DNA of 64,000 nucleotides from Campylobacter lari subsp. concheus (GTDB lineage Bacteria; Campylobacterota; Campylobacteria; Campylobacterales; Campylobacteraceae): NCBI RefSeq assembly GCF_008245025.1, contig NZ_CP043426.1, positions 558,001 to 622,000 of the forward strand, read 5' to 3'. Shown piece by piece: positions 16,850 to 24,073 of this stretch (position 1 is its first letter; each line of letters starts with the position of its first letter). The notes under the pieces were generated by a model. It saw only the letters and a program-made list of their open reading frames with translations, ran no database searches and was not told where the DNA came from. The position numbers and the translations under genes were made by a program.

Positions 16850-18844
16850 ATGAAATTGTTAATAGAAATAGGCACAGAAGAGCTTCCTGCTATTCCTTTA
16901 TTGAAAGAACTTCCAAATATTACTAAAAAATGGGAAAAGATTTTACAAGAGTATCATTTAGAATCTGAATTTAAATTTTTCTATACTCCTAGAAGATTGG
17001 TTTTTATCCATGAAAATTTTAAAGAAAAACAAGATGATTCTTTTGTGGAATTTATAGGTGCGCCTAGATCGATAGCTTATAAAGATGGAGAGCTTACTCA
17101 AGCAGGACTTAGTTTTTTAGAAAAAAGTGGTTTAAAAGAAGAAGAACTTGAATTTAAAGAAATTAAAGGTAAAGAAGTTTTGTATTGTCAAAAACAAGTA
17201 CAAGGCTTGCAAAGCAAGGTGGTTTTAGCTCAAATGATCGAGGCTTTTTTAAAAAGCTTGAGTTTTGGTAAAACTATGAGATGGGGCGATGGTAGCTTTG
17301 AATTTATTAGGGCTATCCGCTCGCTTTGTTGTGTTTTAAATGATGAATTGATTGAGTTTGAAAGCTATGGTGTTAAAAGTGCAAAAAGTACTTTTGTGCA
17401 TAGAAATGTTAGTTATGATTTGATAGCTTTTGCAAATATTGATGAATATTTTAAAACTTTAGAGCAAAATTATATTATTTTAGATCAAGAACAAAGAAAA
17501 AAACTTATCATTGAACAGTTAAAGACACTTGAAAAAGAAAATGATATTACTATTGCAGAAGATGATGAGCTTTTAGCTGAAGTTGTAGCTATTACAGAGT
17601 ATCCAAAAGCATTATTAGGGCATTTTGAAAAAGAGTATTTAGAAATCCCAAGTGAAGTAATCATTACCTCTATGAGAGAAAACCAACGTTATTTTGCTGT
17701 ATTTAAAAATAATACTTTAAGTAATCATTTTATCGTAGTTTCTAATGCAGTTTGTAAAGATTATTCTAAAATCATTAATGGAAATGAAAGGGTGTTAAGA
17801 GCAAGATTAAGTGATGCGATGTTTTTTTGGAAAAATGACTTAGCACAAGGCTTAAATAATGATAAAATAAGCCAAATGGTCTATCTTGAAGGACTTGGAA
17901 CCTTAAAAGATAAAATTATCAGAGAACAAAAAATCGCCGCTAAGCTTTGCGGGGTTTTTGCTAACACTCAAAAAGATGAAATTTTAAAAGCCATAGAATA
18001 TTCAAAAGCTGATCTAAGTACTCAAATGGTGTATGAATTTACTGATCTTCAGGGTATTATGGGATCTTATTATGCTAAAGCTATGGGTATGAGTGATGAG
18101 CTTGCTTTGGCGATTAAAGAACAATACCTTCCAAATGGCGATAATTCAGCTATGCCAAGTAATGAATTTAGTTCTATCGTAGCTTTAGCTTATAAATTTG
18201 ATACACTTATGGGGCTTTTTTCAATGGGGAAAATCCCAAGTGGTACAAAAGATCCTTATGCTTTAAGAAGAGCAGTAAATGGTGTTTTAAAAATTATTCT
18301 AGCTTTAAATAAAAATTTTGATCTTAAGGTATTTTTAGAAACAATAGCTAGTGAGTATAAAAGCTTTGATTTGAAAATTTTATTAGATTTTATCTTAGAG
18401 CGTTTATATACTTTTTACGAAGTAAATGCTTCTTTTGTTAAAGCTGTGCTTAGTTCTAAAACTTATGATGTTATTTATATTGATTCTTGTATTAGAGCTT
18501 TGATTCAAAGTGCAAATAAGGCAGATTTTAGTCAAAATTTTGCTACTTTTAAGCGTTTGGCAAATATTGCAGTGTTAAGCGAGGTTCAAATTAATGAAAA
18601 TTTGTTTAACACTCAAGAGGAAAAAGATTTATATCAAGCTTTTATGCAGTGTAAAGTAAAAGAAAATAATACCCAAGAGCTTTTAGAGAGTCTTTTTGCG
18701 CTAAAACCACAAATTGATGCTTTTTTTGATAAAGTAATGATTAATGATAAAGATGAAAATATTAAAAACAATCGCCAAGCTTTGGTATGTGCAATTTATC
18801 GTGAGTTTTTAAAAATAGCCGATATTAAAGAGCTTAGTGTATGA
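16850..18844 (+). CDS. glyS: Glycine--tRNA ligase beta subunit
   Basis: This is the 664-residue beta subunit of the bacterial alpha2beta2 glycyl-tRNA synthetase, which charges tRNA-Gly with glycine. It begins MKLLIEIGTEELPA, the family N-terminal signature, and contains FYTPRRLVF, MRWGDGSFEFIRAIRSLCCV, SMRENQRYFAVF, RVLRARLSDAMFFW and GTKDPYALRRAVNGV. The C-terminal region is the DALR-type anticodon-binding domain. glyQ is not in the window. The stop overlaps the next gene by 4 bases (ATGA). Confidence 0.96.
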   Translation: MKLLIEIGTEELPAIPLLKELPNITKKWEKILQEYHLESEFKFFYTPRRLVFIHENFKEKQDDSFVEFIGAPRSIAYKDGELTQAGLSFLEKSGLKEEELEFKEIKGKEVLYCQKQVQGLQSKVVLAQMIEAFLKSLSFGKTMRWGDGSFEFIRAIRSLCCVLNDELIEFESYGVKSAKSTFVHRNVSYDLIAFANIDEYFKTLEQNYIILDQEQRKKLIIEQLKTLEKENDITIAEDDELLAEVVAITEYPKALLGHFEKEYLEIPSEVIITSMRENQRYFAVFKNNTLSNHFIVVSNAVCKDYSKIINGNERVLRARLSDAMFFWKNDLAQGLNNDKISQMVYLEGLGTLKDKIIREQKIAAKLCGVFANTQKDEILKAIEYSKADLSTQMVYEFTDLQGIMGSYYAKAMGMSDELALAIKEQYLPNGDNSAMPSNEFSSIVALAYKFDTLMGLFSMGKIPSGTKDPYALRRAVNGVLKIILALNKNFDLKVFLETIASEYKSFDLKILLDFILERLYTFYEVNASFVKAVLSSKTYDVIYIDSCIRALIQSANKADFSQNFATFKRLANIAVLSEVQINENLFNTQEEKDLYQAFMQCKVKENNTQELLESLFALKPQIDAFFDKVMINDKDENIKNNRQALVCAIYREFLKIADIKELSV

Positions 18845-19647
18845 GAAAAATTCTTTTTTTTCTTTGTTTTTGGGTTTTTACTTTAGAAGCTAGAGAGATT
18901 GATCTTGTAAAAGGTCAAGTAGTTTTTTTAGAATTTGATAAAAATAATTTTTTACAAGTTAGTTCAAATTTTAAAAAACTTCCTTTTTTTGAGTATAAAA
19001 ATAAAGTTATTGTTAGTATAGCTATGCCTTATAAAAATCCTAAAGATAGAAAATTAATAGCTGAATTTAAAGATAATTCCAAAGAAGAAATTAATATAAA
19101 ATTTAGCGAAGGAAATTACAAAAAAGAATTTTTAAAAGTTAGTGCTTCTAAGGTCAATCCACCTAAAGAAACACTTGATCGCATTAGCAAAGAATACCAA
19201 GAAGCTATTAAGGTTTATAATACCTATACTAATATGGCCTTATTTGAAGGCAATTTTGCATATCCTTTAGAAAGTAAAATTACAAGTGCTTTTGGAAAAG
19301 CAAGGTTGTTTAATGATACCCTTAAAAGTTATCATAGCGGAACTGATTTTAGAGCAGCAAGTGGGACAAAAATTTATGCTAGTAATGGTGGTATTGTAAG
19401 GATTGCTTCAAATCGTTACTATGCAGGAAATTCAGTGGTGATTGACCATGGATATGGGATTTATTCTCAGTATTATCATCTATCAAAACTTAATGTAAAA
19501 GCGGGACAAAAGGTAAAAAAAGGCGAGCTTATAGGTTTGAGTGGAGCTAGTGGTAGGGTTACAGGGCCACATTTGCATTTTGGAATTTTAGTCAATGGTG
19601 TGCAAGTTGATCCACTTGATTTTATAGCTAAATTTAATGCTTTATAA
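18841..19647 (+). CDS. M23-family peptidoglycan endopeptidase
   Basis: This 268-residue protein has a signal peptide (MRKILFFLCFWVFTLEA) and a C-terminal LytM/M23 domain. Zinc ligands are visible: H and D in YHSGTDFRA (about 162-166), and H residues in YYHL and GPHLHFGILV. It is therefore expected to be active, cutting peptide cross-links in the periplasm. The N-terminal 150 residues form the all-beta domain often found in Campylobacter and Helicobacter cell-shape endopeptidases. It overlaps glyS by 4 nt and the next gene by one base. It could be one of the Pgp/Csd-type shape factors; which one is not decided here. Confidence 0.85.
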   Translation: MRKILFFLCFWVFTLEAREIDLVKGQVVFLEFDKNNFLQVSSNFKKLPFFEYKNKVIVSIAMPYKNPKDRKLIAEFKDNSKEEINIKFSEGNYKKEFLKVSASKVNPPKETLDRISKEYQEAIKVYNTYTNMALFEGNFAYPLESKITSAFGKARLFNDTLKSYHSGTDFRAASGTKIYASNGGIVRIASNRYYAGNSVVIDHGYGIYSQYYHLSKLNVKAGQKVKKGELIGLSGASGRVTGPHLHFGILVNGVQVDPLDFIAKFNAL

Positions 19648-20600
19648 TGATAGTTTTTAGTGAATTTTTTCAAAACTGGATTGATAAATATTACTCCCAA
19701 GCTGTGAGTGTTGGCAAAAATGGAGATTTTTATACCGTAGTTAGTGTGGGAAATCTTTTTGGGGTGCTCTTAGCTAATCATTTTTTAAAACTTATAGATG
19801 ATAAAAAATTAACTTTACCGGTTGAAGTTATAGAAATAGGAGCAAATGAAGGGTATTTAATGCTTGATTTCATACAAGCTTTATACACACTTAGAGCTGA
19901 TGTTTTAGAACAGATTGAATGTTTTATCATAGAGCCGCATGAAAAGTTAAGATGTATTCAAAAAAAACTTTTTGATGAGTATGATTTGGATGTGAAAATT
20001 TATAATTCTTTAGAAGAATGTCATTTTAAAAATGCTTTTTTTTATGCTAATGAATTATTTGATTGCTTTGCATGTGAACTTATAAATGATAAAAAAATGG
20101 CATATGTTGATGATGATTTAAACATTGTTTTTAAGCCTATGAGTGAAGATCTTTTAAAAGAATGTGAGAAATATACTATCACTAATAGTGAGCTTTGCAT
20201 TTCTTATAAACCTTTTTTATCCAAATTAAAACAAACTTGTGAAAAACTAACTTTTGCATGTTTTGATTATGCAAAAAAAGAAGAAAAAATTAGTATTAGA
20301 ATGTATAAAAATCACCAAGTGTATAATCTTTTTGAAGAGAATTTAAAAGATTTTTTTGCTAAAAGTGATATTACATATAATGTAAATTTTGATCATTTTT
20401 TGCAAGTTTTAAAAGAAGAGGGCTTTGAAGTGTTAGAATATAAAAATCAAAATCAAGCCTTAATTGACTTTGGTTTTGAAGAAATTGTCGAGCACGCTAA
20501 AACTACTAACCCCCTAATTTATAAAAACTTTATCAACCAAAGTAAAAATTTGATGTTTAACTTTGGCGATAAGTTTAAGTTTTTAGAATTTAAGCTTTAA
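19647..20600 (+). CDS. SAM-dependent methyltransferase, MidA/NDUFAF7-like (DUF185)
   Basis: This 317-residue protein has a SAM-binding motif (VEVIEIGANEGYLMLDFIQAL, about 58-78) and YANELFDCFACELI, which corresponds to the second conserved segment of the family. Mitochondrial NDUFAF7 methylates an arginine of complex I, and bacterial members are less well understood. A role in assembling the Campylobacter complex I is possible, but is inference. It is the third gene of the glyS run and its last codons overlap the convergent ribB gene by 11 bases. Confidence 0.7.
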   Translation: MIVFSEFFQNWIDKYYSQAVSVGKNGDFYTVVSVGNLFGVLLANHFLKLIDDKKLTLPVEVIEIGANEGYLMLDFIQALYTLRADVLEQIECFIIEPHEKLRCIQKKLFDEYDLDVKIYNSLEECHFKNAFFYANELFDCFACELINDKKMAYVDDDLNIVFKPMSEDLLKECEKYTITNSELCISYKPFLSKLKQTCEKLTFACFDYAKKEEKISIRMYKNHQVYNLFEENLKDFFAKSDITYNVNFDHFLQVLKEEGFEVLEYKNQNQALIDFGFEEIVEHAKTTNPLIYKNFINQSKNLMFNFGDKFKFLEFKL

Positions 20601-21612
20601 AATCACTGCTTGTAATATCAAGTCCAAAACCTTTTAAGCCTATAAATTCTTTATCGGTATTTTGACTTAGAAGTTTGATTTTTGAAATTTTTAAATACCT
20701 TAAAATTTGCGCTCCTATGCCGTAATTTTTAAATTGTGTGTTTTCTTGTTTTTCATTTTTCATGAAAATGATTACACCACCTTTTTGGCTTAAAAACTCA
20801 ATCTGTTTTAATAATTCATTAAATTTATTAGAAGTTAGAAGCTCAAAATCGCTTCCACTAAGATAAAATTTAACATTCTCACATTCTTTCAAAGCACCAA
20901 AACTAAAAGCTATATGTTCATTTTCATTATGATCTTTAAAAGTCATTTTTTTAGCTTTAAAACCCGCTAAAATACTGTCTTCTTCTTTGATTAAAGAAAT
21001 CAAACTTTCATTTTTTAAACGATACTCGATTAAATCTGAAATAGTAATCATATTGATATCGTGTTTTTTGCAAAACTCAAGCAAATCACTTCTTCTAGCC
21101 ATATCCCCATTATCTTTAACAATCTCACATATTACGCATGCTTCTTTTAATCCTGCTAAGCGACATAAATCTACTGTTCCCTCAGTGTGACCTGTTCTTT
21201 CTAAAACCCCACCTTTTTTTGCTATCAAAGGATTGATATGTCCAGGACGCACAAAATCACCTGCCTTTGCATTATCATCAACAAAAATTTTAATCGTCAT
21301 ATCTCTCTCATAAGCACTTACTCCTGTCGTTGCATTTTTTGCATCAACAGTGATAGTAAAAGCTGTTTCATGATTTGATGTATTTTTAGGTACCATTAAA
21401 GGTAGTTCAAATTTTTTAGCCAGATTTTCACTCAATGCTACACACACAACACCTCTTGCGTGAGTAATGGTAAAATTTATTTTTTCTTGTGAGCTAAATT
21501 GCGCAGGGAAAATCAAATCCCCTTCATTTTCTCTATCTTCTGCATCTACCATTACTAACATCTTACCATTTTGAAGTTCTTTTATAGCTTGTTCTATACT
21601 TATATATCCCAT
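20590..21612 (-). CDS. ribB: 3,4-dihydroxy-2-butanone-4-phosphate synthase with degenerate GTP cyclohydrolase II-like domain
   Basis: The N-terminal domain (about 1-205) has the synthase motifs MLVMVDAEDRENEGDLIF, RPGHINPLIAKKGGVLERTGHTE and EIVKDNGDMARRSDLLEF, so it should make the riboflavin four-carbon precursor from ribulose 5-phosphate. The C-terminal 130 residues keep the end of a GTP cyclohydrolase II (NYGIGAQILRYLKISKIKLLSQN, LKGFGLDI) but lack the zinc-binding cysteines and catalytic motifs, so a separate RibA would be needed. The frame extends to a TTG at 21642, but AAGGA lies 9 bases before the ATG at 21612, giving MGYISIEQ, which I use. Confidence 0.88.
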   Translation of the reverse strand: MGYISIEQAIKELQNGKMLVMVDAEDRENEGDLIFPAQFSSQEKINFTITHARGVVCVALSENLAKKFELPLMVPKNTSNHETAFTITVDAKNATTGVSAYERDMTIKIFVDDNAKAGDFVRPGHINPLIAKKGGVLERTGHTEGTVDLCRLAGLKEACVICEIVKDNGDMARRSDLLEFCKKHDINMITISDLIEYRLKNESLISLIKEEDSILAGFKAKKMTFKDHNENEHIAFSFGALKECENVKFYLSGSDFELLTSNKFNELLKQIEFLSQKGGVIIFMKNEKQENTQFKNYGIGAQILRYLKISKIKLLSQNTDKEFIGLKGFGLDITSSDFKA

Positions 21613-21659
21613 AAAAATCATTCCTTGATAATATTTTTTCAAATACTATCACATTTTTC

Positions 21660-21688
21660 TTGACATTATGTTAAAAATGGTATATAAT
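21660..21688 (+). promoter_or_regulatory. Consensus sigma70 promoter of the tRNA-Gln/tRNA-fMet unit
   Basis: TTGACA (21660-21665), a 17-base spacer and TATAAT (21683-21688) make a perfect consensus promoter, unusual in Campylobacter where -35 boxes are mostly absent. It lies 35 bases before tRNA-Gln. Confidence 0.85.
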
Positions 21689-21723
21689 ACCACTTTTAAT
21701 TTACAAAAATTGCTTTTTTTTGT

Positions 21724-21798
21724 TGGGGTATCGCCAAGCGGTAAGGCAACAGGTTTTGGTCCTGTCATTCAGGGGTTCGAATCCCTTTACCCCATCCA
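21724..21798 (+). tRNA. tRNA-Gln (anticodon TTG)
   Basis: A 75-nt cloverleaf with encoded CCA. The acceptor TGGGGTA pairs with TACCCCA, the anticodon stem ACAGG/CCTGT encloses the loop TTTTGGT (anticodon TTG), and the T-arm has GGTTCGAATCC. It is the first gene of a two-tRNA unit. Confidence 0.95.
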
Positions 21799-21811
21799 CT
21801 TCATATGATGC

Positions 21812-21887
21812 CGCGAAGTAGAGCAGTGGTTAGCTCGTCGGGCTCATAACCCGAAGGTCGGGAGTTCAAATCTCCCCTTCGCAACCA
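21812..21887 (+). tRNA. Initiator tRNA-fMet (anticodon CAT)
   Basis: A 76-nt cloverleaf with encoded CCA. The anticodon stem TCGGG/CCCGA holds three consecutive G-C pairs next to the loop CTCATAA, and the first acceptor base pair is a C-A mismatch. Both are identity features of initiator tRNA, so this is fMet rather than elongator Met. Confidence 0.93.
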
Positions 21888-21933
21888 ATATTTTTTAATT
21901 TTTACTTATCTCTAAAATAAGTTAATTCAAAAA

Positions 21934-22505
21934 TCATTTTTTACCTATTATAGTGATAATTTTTTCATAATGTTCTTGTTTTATGTTGCAAGTATTGTTT
22001 TCTTGATATAAACAAAGACAATTTAATATAGGTTTTAAGCTATTGTCTAATAGGGAAAAAGATATATCCTTTCTGTGTTCTACTCTTAGGAAATTTTGTA
22101 ATATATTTTTATTTTTCTTGCAGTAATGACTAAAATTTATCTATGATTTTAAATCTTTTGGAAGATTAGTAGAAGCTGGAATTTTATTTTTTATATATGC
22201 ATTAATATCTTGAGCTAGTTGAAAATCATCATATATATTATCAAGGTTATAATAAGGAAGTATTTTATTATCAATGATGTGTGTTTTGAAGTCTTTGATG
22301 GTTTCTGAAAGATTTTACTTGGTATTATCTTCAAGCTCTTGAGAGATGTGAGTAAGGTTATTTCTTAGATTTTTGATGCCTGTTAAAAGTTTGTATTAGG
22401 CCTATACTTCTTTTTTTATATCCTAAATTAAATATAAAATTTATAGCATCTTCATCGCTAACTCATGAAATAGAAGAGATTAAACTGTCTAGTTTAAAAA
22501 ATTTG
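21934..22505 (-). pseudogene. Decayed gene of unknown function between tRNA-fMet and the island
   Basis: Minus-strand reading gives a continuous protein-like sequence broken by stops at 22463-22465 (TGA), 22315-22317 (TAA) and 22141-22143 (TAG) and one frameshift near 22395. Pieces read VSDEDAINFIFNLGYKKRS, then LTGIKNLRNNLTHISQELED, then THIIDNKILPYYNLDN, then FLRVEHRKDISFSLLDNSL, ending EHYEKIITIIGKK at 21934. The last three parts are in one frame. The upstream end is vague. I recognise no family; the lysine- and asparagine-rich style is that of accessory Campylobacter genes. It fills most of the 665 bases between the tRNA and the island boundary. Confidence 0.65.
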
Positions 22506-22551
22506 AAATAAAATAAAGTTTAGATTAAAAAAATACAAGAAGTGTAAAAAT

Positions 22552-22570
22552 AAATGGTGGATTTAGCAGG
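22552..22570. repeat. Left attachment-site repeat (19 bp)
   Basis: Identical to 29242-29260, which includes the 3' end of tRNA-Met. The sequence beyond it (22571-22604) still resembles tRNA in places: ACCAACT matches the D-loop segment, and CTAAATATCCA the 5' acceptor, so 22555-22604 may be a 50-base tRNA relic. Confidence 0.75.
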
Positions 22571-22627
22571 CGTGTAATTTACCAACTAAACCCCTAAATA
22601 TCCATACTTTAATGAAATATTTTTTCA

Positions 22628-22651
22628 TTTGCACATACTTTTGCACATACT
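22628..22651. repeat. Tandem pair of 12-bp repeats near the left island end
   Basis: TTTGCACATACT occurs twice head to tail at 22628-22639 and 22640-22651. The pair lies 58 bases inside the left attachment repeat, a position where integrase or excisionase arm-binding sites are found in tRNA-integrating elements. This role is inferred from position only. Confidence 0.5.
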
Positions 22652-22722
22652 TTGTATTTTATTGTAAAAATGTGTAAAAAAGTGATATTATTTTACTAAA
22701 TATATGGAAATAAGAAATAATT

Positions 22723-23064
22723 ATGAAATTAATGGATTTAGCTAATCGTTTAGAAATAATTCTTAGAAAATATCTAAAAACTCATCATATTAGTTTTCAC
22801 ATTAAAGCTAATGATAGTTTATTTGACTCTGATTGGATTAAGCCAGTAAGTTTTGTTTTAGGGCATAGATATGCTTTTGTGGATATTCAAAAAAAAGATG
22901 ATATATTAAAATTTTTAGAGTGTGAATTTCAAGGAAAGAATATTGTGGATTTAAATTCTAACAAAGAAAAATACTGCCTGACTAATGAAGAACAAGTGTT
23001 TAAATATATTCAAGAAACAATTTCAAAAATAGAATATTTGTTATCAGATGAATTACTAAAGTAG
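22723..23064 (+). CDS. Hypothetical island protein (113 residues)
   Basis: This acidic-to-neutral soluble protein starts MKLMDLANRLEIILRKYL and ends KIEYLLSDELLK. It has no signal peptide, membrane helix or motif I can name. The upstream ribosome-binding site is weak (AATAAGAAATAATT). It converges on the HTH gene at 23073, with an imperfectly terminator-like stem-loop covering both stops. Its place just inside the attachment site suggests an element-maintenance or accessory role, but nothing in the sequence shows it. Confidence 0.6.
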   Translation: MKLMDLANRLEIILRKYLKTHHISFHIKANDSLFDSDWIKPVSFVLGHRYAFVDIQKKDDILKFLECEFQGKNIVDLNSNKEKYCLTNEEQVFKYIQETISKIEYLLSDELLK

Positions 23065-23091
23065 GTTAAATCTCATTTTAAAGATTTAACC
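23064..23091. terminator. Stem-loop covering the ends of two convergent island genes
   Basis: GGTTAAATCT (23064-23073) and AGATTTAACC (23082-23091) form a perfect 10-bp stem with an 8-nt loop. No long T-run follows in either direction, so it may be a weak bidirectional terminator or an RNA 3'-end stabiliser. Confidence 0.4.
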
Positions 23092-23294
23092 CCTGATACA
23101 ACTTTAGCTATTTCTTCAATAGAGAATAATACATAGCGAGATACTTCCATAGATTGTATTTTACCTTTTCTTCTTAGATTATCAATAGTTCCTGAAGAAA
23201 CACCTAATACTTCAGCAAATTCTTTTTTGCTTAAAGTCATTTTTTTATACTTCTCAAACAAAAATTCTTTTGTTTCTAAATAGTTCTCATTCAT
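23073..23294 (-). CDS. AlpA/excisionase-like helix-turn-helix DNA-binding protein
   Basis: This 73-residue protein contains MTLSKKEFAEVLGVSSGTIDNLRRKGKI (about 19-46), a winged-helix MerR/Xis-type recognition motif, followed by SMEVSRYVLFSIEEIAKVV, the typical wing and last helix of AlpA-like or HTH_17 proteins. These are prophage and island regulators or excision directionality factors. Lying near an attachment site and next to no integrase, it is best read as a leftover or trans-acting recombination directionality factor or regulator. It is transcribed away from the 780-bp non-coding region and the adhesin. Confidence 0.7.
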   Translation of the reverse strand: MNENYLETKEFLFEKYKKMTLSKKEFAEVLGVSSGTIDNLRRKGKIQSMEVSRYVLFSIEEIAKVVSGVKSLK

Positions 23295-23719
23295 GCTGAT
23301 TGTCCTTTTTTGATAATCAATCGTGTGTTTATTATAACACTATTTTTATGCTAGTAAGAATTATTCTATAACTTAATACTCTTGTATACTTTTAAAATCA
23401 AATTTATAAAAATATACTTAATAAAAATCAGTTTAAAACTAAACTTTGTTTATTTTTAAAGTATATATACTTTATGAATCTTAACCACCTTTCAATTTCC
23501 ATTAAACATTCTATATATTATTTTACCTATTGCCTAATTTATAAAAACACATAAACTATAATTAAATATATTTTTTTAATAAGTTATTTTAAGATTATAA
23601 CAACTATTATCAAATTTATATAAAACTCTATATTTTAATTATCTAAAGAGTATAATAAGATATTTATACTCTTTATTTATTACCATATATAAGCTTAGTA
23701 TTTATATTTTATATACTAA

Positions 23720-23769
23720 ATATGTATAAACAGTATTTATATTCTTATATAAATACTGTTTATACATAT
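23720..23769. repeat. Perfect palindrome with 23-bp arms and 4-base loop
   Basis: The left arm 23720-23742 (ATATGTATAAACAGTATT plus TATAT) is exactly inverted in 23747-23769, with TCTT between them. Such a structure can extrude as a cruciform, or form a long RNA hairpin. It is not followed by a T-tract in either direction that would make it an ordinary terminator, and lies 426 bases from the nearest gene start on the left and 305 on the right. Confidence 0.9.
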
Positions 23770-24062
23770 CTACAAATACTTTAAACAATATAATAAAGTA
23801 TAAATATAAAAGTTATAAAAGACTATTTATCCATTATCTTAAAAAAGTAAATAAAAGTAATTTTTGGTTTTATGTAAATAATAATAAATATATATGCATT
23901 TTTTTAATAAAAAATAAAAGTAATTTTGATTATAGTTTATAAATAATTATTATATTTGATAGTTTTTTGGCTAATTTTCAATATTTTTATAACTTTTTTA
24001 TCGATTTTGTATTTTTTGTGTTATCATATTCTCATCACAGATAAAAATTAAATGTAGGTTAT

Positions 24063-24071
24063 GGGGGGGGG
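24063..24071 (+). repeat. G9 homopolymer at the adhesin start (candidate phase-variable tract)
   Basis: Nine consecutive G residues lie two bases before the ATG at 24074. Campylobacter uses runs of about 8 or more G for slipped-strand phase variation of surface genes. Here the run occupies the Shine-Dalgarno position; alternatively, if translation begins at the ATG at 24061, the tract is inside the frame and G8 would place it in the signal-peptide frame. Confidence 0.7.
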
Positions 24072-24073
24072 AT

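Larger units (their letters stand above)
23295..24073. other. 780-bp AT-rich non-coding region of the island
   Basis: No credible coding frame was found here on either strand. The stretch is extremely A+T-rich and packed with dyads built around AGTAT/ATACT: AAAGTATATATACTTT near 23458, AAAGAGTATAA/TTATACTCTTT near 23644-23673, and the perfect long palindrome at 23720-23769. A 15-base direct repeat AATAAAAGTAATTTT occurs at 23850-23864 and 23913-23927. It separates the divergent HTH and adhesin genes and therefore must hold their promoters; TATCAT at 24022-24027 is a possible adhesin -10 box. Confidence 0.6.

Noticed and set aside
21613-21642. Longer N-terminus of RibB beginning at TTG
   Set aside because: The AAGGA site lies inside this extension and points to the ATG at 21612.
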